DNA of 64,000 nt, from positions 2,541,197 through 2,605,196 of the forward strand of contig VWZW01006137.1 of NCBI GenBank assembly GCA_013397115.1, given 5' to 3'. Made by a program: the position numbers and the translations under genes. Position 1 is the first letter of the stretch, and every line of letters starts with the position of its first letter. This document shows, piece by piece, positions 52,601-63,732 of the stretch. Source of the DNA: Edolisoma coerulescens. Taxonomy: Eukaryota; Chordata; Aves; Passeriformes; Campephagidae. Under the pieces are notes generated by a model. That model worked only from the letters and a program-made list of their open reading frames with translations. It had not been told where the DNA came from and made no database searches.

Positions 52601-55600
52601 CTGTGCCAGACTGATCTACAGGCAAATAAACAGCAAAGAGCTGTATTAAGAAGTGTAACTCCTGCTCTGATACAGCCCAGCTGCATCCCTTGGGCTCAGA
52701 GAATTGCAAAGTGGGGAAAGAGCCGTGACAGAGTCTACAGAAAGAAAGAAAGTTAAGATTACCGGCACACTGGGGCAGGGAACACTTGCAGCTGAAGGAC
52801 TAAAGACAGAAAAAAACCCAAAAACCACCAAAATGGAAAGAAATTAAATCCTACAGGGGTGAGCCCCCAGGAATCACAGAACAGTCAGATGGGTCATCAG
52901 TGTCAAAGCTTTCAGGATTGACAGATGACAACAGCAACATCAGGACACTGACCTGTGGCTGGCACAGGCTCATGTTTCTCTGATGCCCGCCCAGCAGAGT
53001 CTCTTCAGGAGACAATCCACCACGATGATGAACACACTAAAGATCAGCTTGGATATTTTCAGTATACAAAACCATTTTTATGGTTTTGAGCTTTTTATTG
53101 CTTTGTGTTTTAGTTGTTTTGGGCTTTTTCCTTCCAAAAATAATTGCTTTATGGTTTCAGATATATGTATGTCAGCTGCAGAGTGTCTTTGTGTATGAAT
53201 GAAGATGCCTGAACAAAGAACACACTTGAAGTGAGTTTTGACACAAGTTTAACCTTCTAGAAAAATGGATGGTGTGGAGAGCTTTTGCAAGGCCAAATTT
53301 ACATTTTATACATATAATCTTACAGCAGGTGTTTATAGCCCAAAAGCAATATCACTGTGCCCTTCCAGGGCATTCTGTGATGCTTTTCACAGAAATATAC
53401 CACTTGCTGACTACTAAGTCCATAGCTAGAGGGCCCAGCTAATTTTTCTTAAACTTCATTAAGTATATGCCTCCACCAAGCTGAAGACAAGAAGGTGAAA
53501 AGCCACTAGTGCAAAAATAAGTAACGTAGTGACAGCTTCAGCTAGTGAATTGTCAGAATAGTATGTACTGTTACTGGAAAACATTCTTATCACAAAGAAA
53601 ATGCACCAGCTTTAACATGCCTAGAAACTACCACGTGCATTTAAATTTGAGCCCAAAGATGGCAAAATCAAGTCTAATCATGGCTAAGTTATCAAAAAAC
53701 AAGTCTACAGCATAGGTTATACAGAAATCAAGGTAGCAGCTGGCTTTACTTACAATGAGATCCAACCTACTAAGCTCTACAATAGTAGAATAATCCAGGG
53801 AATTCTGGTATAGAAGCACCTCAGAATTTTAAACATTTCACCATGTGTAATTCTCTTGCCAAGTTCTTCTACATCAACTTACCAACAACAGAAAGAGATA
53901 AGTATTTGTTCTCAAAGTATTCTGCACTCAGCGTTATCCTCAGAAGGTTCCCCAAGCACTCTGAACTCATGGGTCCTGTGTTGGATGTATTGAAAGGCTG
54001 GTAAGTAGGGGATTGAAAATAACATACAAACAAATGTGCTACTTCCCAGATTGCTTTATAAAGTCGGTGTTGTGACAGTCATACATCTCTGGTCAGGAGG
54101 GGTGAGAGGCTGTGTTTATACTGGCAGAAATTCCAGGGGAAAACCTAGCCCCCAAATTTGTATCTCAGTAGTAATGGTGTCTGATGATTTGGCAATGCTA
54201 CCTGCAACAGCCAGTCATGGAAATAGGATTTTGGAACAGGGTCAAAAAGGTACTACATTGGCTGCCCCAATCTGAACACCTTAGATGAAATAAAACAGAA
54301 TATGAAAGTCCCACACATTCCTGAAAAGAGAAAAAACCCCAATCCTGTAAACCAAAAAATCCCGACCAACAAAACCCCACGAAACAACCAGAAACCTCAA
54401 CCCTTACCCCTCTCTTTGCAAGAAGAGCCCAAAGCCAGTTTGTGTGGGGAGCAGGCACATAAGCTGTCCATCAGCCTACCCTGGTCACTTGCCCAGGTAC
54501 CAGTGCCAGAAGCCAGCTGACTCATACTGGGAAAGGACCACACAGGAGCAAAGGCGAAGCCTTGAGAAGCTCCAGTCCCAAGATATCACCACAGTATAGA
54601 CTAGGCCATGGCTCCCAAACCTCCTACAGGCAGGAAGAAGGTACAAACTGTCCTAAGTGTAGGACTAGAGACCAGAGAAGGCTTCTCGTTTGACAGGCAC
54701 TTCCAATAAATGGAGATTTGTTGCTTCAAACAGGAGTTTGTATGGCATCAAAAGCTAACACCAACTAAACCTTTTACAACAATGGTGCATTTTAAGAGCT
54801 GAGAGAATTGTTTTTCCTAGAGGGTTCAGCACTGTAGCCTAAAGTTCACTAGTGATGCAATTCCCACATCAGAGATGGTCACACTAAGGAGCATCAGACA
54901 GATGCTGGGGAACATGACCCTATTCCATATTTATTTACTTTGATCTTTGGGAATTGCCAATGTGTTTTATACAGGACCCACCGTGAGCAGGGCAGACAGT
55001 CCTAGAAACAGCTCTCTGCACCAGCTGCTCCAAGATCAGCTCTGTTTTGTAAGGAAGCACTTTTGGCTAAGAAAACTGTTTCCTATGAGGTGAATCACTG
55101 CTATCTTTATAATATTTTGTCCTGGTTTTGGCTGGGATAGAGTCTGTTTTCTTCCTAGTAGCTGGTACAGAGCTGTATTTTGGATTCAGTGCAAGAATTA
55201 TGATGATAACACACTGAAGTTTTGGTTGTTGTTGAGCAGTGTCTAGCAACTAGTCAAAGACTTTTCAAGTGACTCATGCTCTGTCAGGGAGGAGGTGAGC
55301 AAGAAGCCAGGAGGTAGTGCTGTCAGGACAACTGACCCAAACTGGCCAAAGGTATATTCTATACAATAGAGTGTCATGGACTACATTTAAACTGGGGGGA
55401 ATTGGCTGGGAGACACCAATCCCTGCTCAGGGAGAGACTGGGCATCAGTCTTGATGAGCAACTGTACTGTGCATCACAAACTTTTCTTGCGTTCTATAAT
55501 TTTAAAAATTCAAATTGTTATTATCATCATCATCATCATGTTTTGCTTGGTTAAAGTTATTAAAATATTGTCAATCCACAAGGCTTTTCCTGAGTCTCCT

Positions 55601-56303
55601 CTCCATTCCACTGGGAATGAGGAATAAGCAAACAGCTGCCTGGTACTTAGCTACCAGCTGAGTTAAAATATGATAAAAGATCTTATATATTGCATGGTGA
55701 CTAACAACTACACTCAAGAAAATAAGAATCAAGTCCTTATGGATTCATCAGTACTTGTTACCAGAGTGAGGAAAGGTAGAAACACTTGCTTAATATAGTG
55801 ACACATAAAACTAAAGAGTGTAGTTTCCAACAAATCCCTGTACGTTAAAAGTTTCTTAGAAAAACATGCAAGTAAGGCTGCCACAAGAGCTTCAGACTCT
55901 TCTGAAACGCACACGTAAGCCTACATATCACCCATAGGAAAGCCTGGAAACTGGTGTGAAATCAGTTTATAGCAGGATTACCTGGTCTCTCTTGAGTCCA
56001 TACTCCAGAGAATAATATTCCTAGTCCTAACAACCTGTAAGAGACGACAGGAAAGGAGCGGTTTCAGCTGTGACAACATGATAACAAATTTCTTGCTCAG
56101 AAAGCTTTCATGTGAATATTAAACTAGTCTTAAGTTTAGAGCAACAGTTCTACACTAGGAAATTAGAAAATGGGATTTCCCTATTCATCACTAGAGAGTC
56201 AGGGAAGGTAAACCAAAAAAGTCAACACATTTAATATCTTAAGTAAGATCATATATGTTTAGCAGCCAAAGAGCTCTCACCTCTGCACCAGGCTCAGCTC
56301 CAT
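43646..56303 (-). CDS. ZPAX: ZPAX, zona pellucida domain egg-coat glycoprotein (21 exons)
   Basis: Secreted egg-envelope protein of the avian perivitelline layer. Exons 5' to 3' on minus: 56303-56281, 56034-55982, 53975-53883, 52615-52488, 51805-51662, 51057-50974, 50435-50271, 50202-50106, 50014-49791, 49048-48895, 48820-48624, 48536-48419, 48272-48067, 47610-47493, 46979-46810, 46042-45969, 45890-45763, 45344-45155, 44768-44627, 44063-43967, 43665-43646. All have GT-AG borders with matching phases: 2625 bases, 874 aa. MELSLVQRLLGLGILFSG starts a signal peptide, split by intron 1. The N-terminal region has motifs of this subfamily (WSPRELICESNYME, FYKYQWVIMMVDTAVACPV). The ZP domain starts near residue 603 (CLPNGTVII), with NTCGTSRK then TMTYENEV in ZP-N, PWHILI-type WHILIHGC in ZP-C and the hallmark LYFHCSVVIC. 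The last exon adds only five whole codons; no transmembrane segment or clear furin site is seen. ZP family membership is firm; the ZPAX assignment is strong; the 3' end is the least certain part. Confidence 0.88.
44150..44445 (+). mobile_element. CR1 LINE 3' end in ZPAX intron 19
   Basis: Sense-oriented CR1 tail: GGCCTCTTCTCCCAGGCAAC, GAGTCACTATCCCTGGAAGTG, CTTGGAGGTCTGTTCCAACCT, ending in TTGTTCTATGA. It lies between ZPAX exons 19 and 20, opposite in strand to the gene. It is 5' truncated and diverged. Confidence 0.9.
55118..55675 (+). mobile_element. Solo LTR of an avian endogenous retrovirus, in ZPAX intron 2
   Basis: Starts TGTCCTGGTTTTGGCTGGGATAGAGT and continues through CTAGTAGCTGGTACAG, CTGACCCAAACTGGCCAAAGG, a decayed TATA region (ACATTTAAACTGGGG) and a CAT microsatellite at 55520-55538. 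It ends near GAGTTAAAATATGATA. This wording is typical of a common bird LTR (ERVK-like by my recollection). No internal retroviral sequence flanks it, so it is a solo LTR. It is antisense to ZPAX. No clean target duplication was found. Confidence 0.85.
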
Positions 56304-56393
56304 TGCTCAGCCTCTCTGTGTGGTGCTTTTACCTTTACAGCACCACACAAAAATCTCCCTTCTCATAGAAACCAAAGCATTTCTAGCTCTGGG

Positions 56394-56443
56394 TTAAATA
56401 GAAAGGCTGCCACCATTATACTGATGAAACTCTTTTTCAGCTG
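56394..56443 (-). promoter_or_regulatory. Candidate ZPAX core promoter: TATA-like box and E-box
   Basis: On the minus strand a TATTTAA lies at about 56401-56394, 90-95 bases upstream of the proposed ZPAX ATG. A CAGCTG E-box is 40 bases farther upstream (56438-56443). Egg-coat ZP genes are commonly driven by a TATA box plus an E-box bound by the oocyte factor FIGLA. Motifs are seen; their use is inferred. Confidence 0.4.
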
Positions 56444-56560
56444 TTTATCCTCCTGATTATGAACCTGTAATTCACATCACCTGATTATTTGCTTTACTGA
56501 TTAAATCTGCTCCTACTTTGGCTCCTAGGTCTCTCTGCGTCTGTCAGTTCCTAACTATCA

Positions 56561-56702
56561 GGTTCTCAAGACTCATTTAGTTAGAGCAGGGTGCTAGTAA
56601 TGCCAGGATTGTGGGTTTGAGCCCTCTATGGGCCATTCACCTAAGAGTTGGACTTTTTGACCCTTATGGGTCCCTTCCAACTCAGAGTATTCTGTGATTC
56701 TG
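56561..56702 (+). mobile_element. TguSINE1-type SINE (tRNA-Ile head, CR1-like tail)
   Basis: The head reads TTAGTTAGAGCAGGGTGCTAGTAATGCC then GGGTTTGAGCC (A and B box of a tRNA-Ile), followed by TATGGGCCA. It then continues with a CR1-type tail, GAGTTGGACTT, GGGTCCCTTCCAACTCAGAGTATTCTGTGATTCTG. This chimera is the passerine SINE TguSINE1 as I know it from zebra finch. The 5' 20 bases are degraded. It is not a tRNA gene, since the acceptor arm is lost. Confidence 0.85.
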
Positions 56703-56766
56703 GGAAACTGGTGCTGTTCTGGTAAAGCATGAGGTAATCCATCATTTCACAGCTCCTGTGCTCTTG

Positions 56767-57786
56767 TGTGCTGGATTAACCCTGGCTGGATGCCAAGTGC
56801 TCTCCTCAACTGGATAGGGGAAAGAAAATATAAGGAAAGGCTCATGGGTCATGACAATGACAGGGAAAGATCAGTCGCCAGTGACCGTCATGGGAAAAAC
56901 ACTTGACTTGGGGAAACTAGTCTAATTTACTGCCAATCAAGTCAATGTAGGATGATGAAAAATAAAAACTAGATCTGAAAAGCACTTTTCCCCTACTCAT
57001 TCCTTCTTCCTGCACTCCACTTACTGCCCACCAGCAGCACAGGGGGACAGAGAATGGTGGCTGCAGCCATTCCTTCCTCCTCAGGGGAGGACTCCTCACA
57101 CTCTTCCCCTGCTCCAGCGTGGAGTCCCTCCCATAGAAAACTGTCCACCATAGCATTTCCAAAATGCGTGCTTCCCACAGGCTGCAGTTCTTCACAAGCA
57201 GTTCCAATGTGCATCCCTCCCATGGGATGCAGTCCTTCAGGAACAGCCTGCCCCAGTGTAGGTCCTCCACGGGGTCACAGGTCCTGCCAGCAAACCTGTT
57301 CCAGTGTGGGGTCCTCTCTCCACAGGCCACAGGTCCTGCCAGGAGCCTGCTCCAGTAGGGGCTTCCCACAGAGTCACAGCCTCTTTTGGACATCCACCTG
57401 CTCTGGTGAAGAATCCTCCTGCAGGTGGATCTCTGTGATCCCATGGACTTCCAGGGGCACAGCTGCCTCACCATGGTCTGTACCAGGGGCTGCTCTGGTG
57501 CCTGGAGCATCTTCTGCCCCTCCTGCACTGACCCTGGGTCTGCAGGTCTGCTGCTCTCACGTTCTCTCTCCTCTCTCCTGGCTGCAGTTGTATAGGGCTT
57601 TTTTTCCCCCCTTCTTAACTCTGTCACCCCAGAGATGCTGTCATCATCCCTGATGGGCTCAGCCTTGGCCAGCGGTGAGTCTGTCTGTCTGTCCTGGAGC
57701 TGGCTGGTATTGGGCATTGGACATGGGGGAAGCTGCTGGCAAGTAGCCCTCCTGCTATGAAAATCTTGCTACCCAAAGCCAATTCA
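56767..57786 (-). mobile_element. Solo LTR, avian ERVL type, same strand as ZPAX and just upstream of it
   Basis: About 1 kb, read on the minus strand: starts TGAATTGGCTTTGGGTAGCAAG (57786), passes GGCCAAGGCTGAGCCCATCAG and many imperfect repeats of GGGA(C/T)TGCA-type wording. It ends GTTAATCCAGCACA at 56767, with TG...CA termini. These are the hallmarks of a common bird ERVL LTR. The long minus open frame inside (56917-57717, 266 codons) and its plus shadow (57054-57653) are LTR sequence, not genes. Internal retroviral DNA is absent on both sides. Confidence 0.88.
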
Positions 57787-58470
57787 CCCTGCCTCCTCTG
57801 TGGAGGATTTTGCATACCCTTCCCTGGACAGCTGAAGTCTGCCAGAAGCAAATGTATAAAATACAGTTTTAAGGTAATTGGGTTAACAAAATAGAAAGGA
57901 ACCTTTAAGATAAGAGGTCAAAACTAACAGTAAAAGGGAACATAGCTGGAGACCGATGGGCATCACAAATTAAATGAAGACCTATCTAATTGGGTGACCT
58001 GTAGGACACTTAGAGCAGAAATTATGCTCAAATTTGAAGAAAATTAACCCATAAACTGTGGAGGAGTGAATCTGACTACAAACAGATCTGAGAAAAGGCC
58101 CCTGTCTTTGCTGCATGCTGAATGCAGAGAAGTCAGACCTTGGGCCCTGAGTCTGGGCCAGTGACAGTTTCCCCCCACGCGAGCAGGAGTGCACTCTGGT
58201 CACCGTGAGTGATGTGTGGGAGCGGGATGTTCCTGGGGCTGCTGAGCTGAGCTGCTGGTGCTCAGAGCGTGGCCAGGTCTCACAGTGAGCAAAGGGGTTA
58301 TTGTGGAGTCTATTCCCACTTTCTCTAAGTGCTGAGCACTACTGGTGCTTGGCAGTGTTTCCTAAGGAGTGCGCAGAGCTGCCCGCATCCCTCTCTCACT
58401 GCGTTTAATATCGAAACTAACCTTATATTGGGGATTCTTCTGTGCTTATGCCTGTGACATTTGTGGTTTT
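57787..58470. other. Intergenic, no gene recognised
   Basis: Unique-looking DNA between the LTR and the CpG cluster. No open frame of known family and no RNA gene were seen. Confidence 0.4.
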
Positions 58471-58479
58471 CTCCTCCCT

Positions 58480-58645
58480 TTGCCCATGAGAAGGCTGCAG
58501 GAGCCGCAGAGCTGGAGGATTTATTTGTAATTAAGGCCGATGTCCTGGAGAGGGAGCTGGAGGATCGCCCAGCTTCTCTCTCCGCTCCCGGCGCCTTCCC
58601 GGGAGCGCAGCCCGGGCGGCGGCCGCTGTTCAGGGTTCGTTCTTA
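58480..58645. promoter_or_regulatory. Small CpG-rich cluster, possible promoter or enhancer
   Basis: GC-rich patch with closely spaced CpGs, for example CTCCCGGCGCCTTCCCGGG and GCCCGGGCGGCGGCCGCTG at about 58575-58627. It stands alone in AT-rich surroundings and is not within a recognised mobile element. No coding exon follows in reach. A promoter of a non-coding RNA or a distal element is possible. Confidence 0.4.
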
Positions 58646-61600
58646 AACCCAGCAAAGATTGCACAGGATCCTTTTAAACTGGCCTGTATTTGTGCTGCTG
58701 TCACGGGTCACCTACTGAGCCCCTCCCACATCTTCAAGAGTATCAAAAAAATTAATTGAATGTGAAATCCAAAGTTTGCCATGCTCCAAAATGTTAGATT
58801 TTACTCCAGAAACAAGAGTTATTCCCAACTGGTTTGTGTTGCAGCTGTTTCCTTCTGAAATTCCCTATATGATACATTTTGAACTTTAGAGGCAGTTTCC
58901 CTGAGAAGCACTATCCACCAAGGATGTTATATAAATAATGGGTTCTAAGAATAAATAAGCCCGTGATCAGGCAGTCAGAGTTTAAATATTGGATATCATG
59001 ACCCTGTTTATTATTGTTGGAGCTGAGACCATTTGAGTTATGGATTTATTCCACCGTGCAGTGCGCTTTTACAATATTACAAAAAGGTTATTCCGTTTTT
59101 CCATGACTTGATTTTAGGTACCACCAAAAAACTGCCAGAGATTTCATCTAGTTTATATCAACTCCACTTAACATTTGAAGATCTGCACTGTTGACAAGCA
59201 CATCACAAGTAATGGTAACCTTGGCTCATGGCTGTGTCAAGGTTGTTTATGCTTTTCCATCCCAAACAGATTCCAGCCATGTTCCCCCTAATTCTTCAGT
59301 CTACCACTACTCACATGCAGGCTGAGGTTATAGGGCAAAATGGAACTCTAGAGGTGTTTTATTCACTCCTTGGAGTTTAAACAATATTGCAATAAATAAT
59401 GACCATTTACTGGAATGGAAGTAGCAGTAGTTCTGCTACAGAACAACCTTGTCACAGTGTTATTGAGAGCATCACCCATCCAGTTTACCCACAGAGTCAC
59501 TCTCAGTGACTCTTTGTTTCCTTATTTTTCTTTTTTTTTAACCCATCAATTGTAGATTAATTTCTGTACACTTTTGTTTCTGGGTTGTGAAAGAAAGCAA
59601 GAAGTCTTGTCTGTCAGAGTTTTAATTGCTAAAGATTAAGTGAAATCTAAAAGGCTTTACTCAAACTGTATGGCCAAAATGTCCAGCATAACAGAAAAAG
59701 AATTCCTTTTGGCCTTTCAATCAGTATCAGAGCAAGATGAGGAAGAAAGGGTATAGTGTTATGTACGCTGGCAGTGCTAACAACTCTGTTCCTTAATGTT
59801 ACCAGCCTTTCAGCTGATAACTGACAGCGCAAGCAGGTGAGCAAGAAGGAAAGAAGGAGCTCCATACAATCTAATATGGCTGTTAATTATACCTTGAAAG
59901 CTATTTTGACTGGATGCAAAAATGAATACTAAATTAACATCAAAGATAATTCTATGCTAATAGGAATAGTAAAAGTGAGAGATATTTTGCAATCTCACCC
60001 TTATAAAGTGACCCATGTAAAATGTCCACCAGGAAATGCATCACTCATCGTCTTCACAGAGTTGCAATGCAAAATAAGATATTCAAACTACTACTCCATC
60101 TGTCTCTCTCTGTTAGCTCCTCCTCCCAGGAATCTGTTCCTAGACAGTGTGTAGCCTAATTAAAATATTTTCCATGTAAAAAAAAAATGGGGAGACAGAA
60201 AACACACAGTTCATCTGTAAGTGATATCAGCAAGAGCAGACACATTAGATAGAATGAGGCCATTAACTAAAACTCAGCAACTTATGCTGGGCTGTCTCTG
60301 CTGCAAGATATGCCTCCTCTGGGGATATGAATTATTTCCTAAATCATCACTGACTTGATTTGCAGTGAAGCACAGTCCTGCTGTGGGAGTGCAGTAGTTC
60401 TAAGACCTCAGAGAGTCAGGAAAGTGCCTTTCTCAGAGTTATGGGTGGCTTTCTTTGAGCTGCCCTGTTGCCCAGAGCAGTATGTGTGATGATTGACAGC
60501 ATTTAAAAGGACAGAGGTCCTGAGTTAAAGCTTTAGAAGGCAGGCTATGGCAGTCCTTTCTTCTCTGAATAGGGAACAGCAGGATGTCTGAAGCACGCCT
60601 CCCCTCAAGAGTGTTGGTCACGACCATATTGTCCTGTGAAGTGTCCTGTGGTTTGTGCACAGAGCGTGCATGAAGCCATGGCATCATCCCTCCTTCTTCC
60701 TGCTCGTACTTTCATCTCCTTCAACGTGGTGCTCCAGGAGCAGTGGATGCCCTCCCCAGAACCAGCACCATGACCTAAGGAGTTATGTACAAGATCTCCT
60801 GTAACTGAGAACACCAGTCTCAAAGTTTGTCTGCATCAATAAAACTGAGGCAAATTAAGCCAAAGAGTTTCACCAGGAAGTAATTTGGCCCTAGAAGCCT
60901 AGATGAGATTCGAGAATGGGAATTTATGTGTGATGGAGAGCAGTGTGTGGAAATGCCTGGAACTGAACGCAAAGCAATTTAGATTGCTGTGATAGCACAA
61001 AAGCTCTTTGTGTAGACGATTTAAGACATCTGCCCATGGTCCAGACATCTGTGGGCCATGAATACCAGTTCTGAGCTAGCTCTTTATTTATCATTCAGTA
61101 ATGTCCATTAATAATTGCTGCCCCCATACAACCCTCTCTTTGTCTATAAGTAGTTATATATGGTTACTTGATGACTGTAATAAACAAGGAAAGAATGACT
61201 TGTTCTTAAATTGAAAATACAATCTATGATCTAGTTCTATTTCAAATATAGACAAACACATTTTACTCTTCCCTCCCATTCTCTCTCTTTGTCTATATTT
61301 AAAGATGCTATTGCACATTTATATCCCTCAAAGTAATGGACACATAAAGTAGCTCCTGTCATACAGATGGGTCACACAGCGAGAATCTTTTCGCATTTGT
61401 AGCTCATCTTCAATCCTCCTTCTCTTCAGACAGATTTCTTTTCCTTGGTGACTATCAATACTTCTCTGGATTTATACTCATATTTCACTGATTTGGAATC
61501 TTGTCTGTATTTATGTAGAGTCTTGGAGACCTTGCTATATCGTTTACTTCTCTAGTGAATAAGTCTTTGGTGCTGTAAGAAGGTAGGAAATTTCCTCTGG

Positions 61601-63183
61601 TGTGCAACCATATACCAGTACTAATTAGACTTTGTAGCAACAGAGATAGCAAGTGAAAATAGTGTGTAATCATCTGAAAATAAGCTGATTTGTTCCATCT
61701 GTTCAAGTAATTGCATTTCTTCTTAGCAGTTCAAATGAAGCAATGCATAAGCAAGAGAAGAGTAATCTTCCCAGAGCATCTTCATAAAATTTAACTTGTA
61801 AGTCTAATTTTAACTTATTTAAATACACTTTTATGTTTATTTATTGAAGTCTAATGTTTAATGCTGCAGTCTTGAATGAACAACAATCTGATCCTCTTTG
61901 ATTTTGGTGAGTTTCGGATTAGGGTCTCAAAGTTTAGAGGATGTGTTCCCAGCACACTCTAATCAGTGAAAAACTTGGTTTTAATGATTGATTTATTTTG
62001 AAAATTTGAATAATTTGAATAACTGTATTCAATTTCATCAGTGTTTATCTGTATTGCAGTGCTTATAGAACTCCATATTGCTTGTGGGGAGAACAGAAGT
62101 TTAAATTCAGATGATGCATCTCCTGTCCCTGGAACTGACAGCTGTTCAGGGTTAAGTTAAAGGTTTCACAGCATTTTCTCATGATGGTTAGGAAAAAATT
62201 CTGTCTTTTCCTTCTTCTGTGGAAACAGATTCTAATAATGAAAGCCAAATGATGAATGACCTTTATGCAGGACCATGAAACACATGGATAAGGTCTGGGA
62301 ATACCCCCATCTTGTCCAATGGATAATGTAAGGAACCAGTCCCATATATGGAGACTACCCTATGAATAAGGCCAGAATGGCAAAATGGTCTTAACCTCCA
62401 ACTGAACTCCACAGAATATGGGAAAGACTGTGCTAATGAAAAGCTGTGTTGGGTCTTCCAAACTCTTCTTCCATTTTTTCCCTCTCTTCATCTTGAGCAA
62501 TAAGGCAAACCAGGAATCATTGCACTGAATTAGAACATTATACTGAGATTTGGGCATTCTTCAGGTTTTCTAAGTGATCTTGGAAGTCTCATTAGACACC
62601 AGTATCTACATTTATAATACAGGGTTAATAATGTTTCACAGTACTGTAAAGCAAGATACAAAAAAAGTTTGTGAACTGCTCACACTTACAAAATACTTGC
62701 ACCAAAATGGCCAGGTAAGAATGGAAGATCATGATCTACAGTAACGTCATTATTTTAAATTAAATCAATCTAGATTTACACTGCCTTTGGGTGCATACAG
62801 GAAAATTTGCTCTAGATTATGTATTTTACAGGAAAGAGAAAAGTTTGTGGCCTAATGAGATACTGGTCACATCTGTTCTGTGTTTCACATATTCTATTGA
62901 TTGCACAATAAATGTCATTGAACATTCATTAGTTTCAGTCAAAAAATGGCATTATGTCCTGGTAATAGGTTTGACATTTGTTTTACTCCAAAATAGAGAT
63001 AAAGAGCGGAAACAATGAAATACTTAGCAGAAGAGAAAGTTCAAAAGAACTGAACTTCAGTCTGGAGAGAAAAAGAATTCAGAAGGAATTCAGTCTAGAA
63101 GAATCTAGGGGCTTTTCTTCAGGTTGCTCTGATGTTGGGCCAAAATCTCTTGAGGTTCTGCATATCATTTTGAGATTATAGAC
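58646..63183. other. Intergenic, no gene recognised
   Basis: AT-rich spacer. Open frames are short and unlike known proteins. No RNA gene was seen. In human the next gene beyond MSGN1 is KCNS3, but no part of a potassium-channel coding sequence is visible here. Confidence 0.45.
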
Positions 63184-63189
63184 TAAATG

Positions 63190-63242
63190 TCTTTAGAATT
63201 GGACTTGCTGATCATAAAGGTCATGATTCTATGATTCTGTGA
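63190..63242 (+). mobile_element. CR1 or SINE tail fragment
   Basis: TTTAGAATTGGACTTGCTGATCATAAAGG followed by ATGATTCTATGATTCTGTGAT is the last ~50 bases of a CR1-type 3' end, shared by CR1 and TguSINE1. The body is missing or unrecognisable, so the parent cannot be named. Confidence 0.75.
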
Positions 63243-63495
63243 TCTCATCTCTTTCCACAGTAGGCCAAATTCCCTTGCCAGACTTCCCCAGCTGTAATGC
63301 GCTCTGGTGTCTTGATGGGCAACAGTCTGTCCTGCATCCTGGAAGTTGTTGCGTGGCAAGAGACTCCTCTCCACAGAGAGAAATTGAAGATATTCCCTAA
63401 CAGAACCACAGCTCCCACAGGGTACCATGGTAGCTGATGACAGAATGCCAGTACCAAACATTTTGGAATTCCATGGACACTTTGTAGTTTGGCAG

Positions 63496-63725
63496 TGTCC
63501 TGGTTCTGGCCAGGACAGAGCTAATTTTTGCGGTAGCCAGGAGGGAGCATGGCCAGGACTTGGAGGTTATTCTACACCATTTCACATCGTTGCTGGGAGC
63601 AGGGAAAAGGAGTCTCTTCCCAGGAGAAGGGGTTCCTTCTGGTCAAGTAAACGTGGCGGGGGGAGATGTGGGGTAACACCAGTTCTGAGGTGGAAGGAGC
63701 AGCTGCCATAGCATGGCTGCAGCTG
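63496..63725 (+). mobile_element. Truncated LTR of an endogenous retrovirus
   Basis: Begins TGTCCTGGTTCTGGCCAGGACAGAGCTAATTTTTG, a typical start of an avian ERVL-type LTR, and runs through AGCCAGGAGGGAGCATGGCC. It fades out after about 230 bases, well short of the usual ~500, with a reverse-transcriptase fragment following almost at once. The right limit is approximate. Confidence 0.7.
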
Positions 63726-63732
63726 AGTCAGC

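Noticed and set aside
56561..56634. tRNA-Ile-like sequence
   Set aside because: Degenerate acceptor arm and fusion to a CR1 tail show it is a SINE, not a tRNA gene.
56917..57717. Minus-strand open frame of 266 codons, and its plus-strand shadow at 57054-57653
   Set aside because: Both lie entirely inside the ERVL-type LTR at 56767-57786; the repetitive wording is LTR DNA, not a gene.
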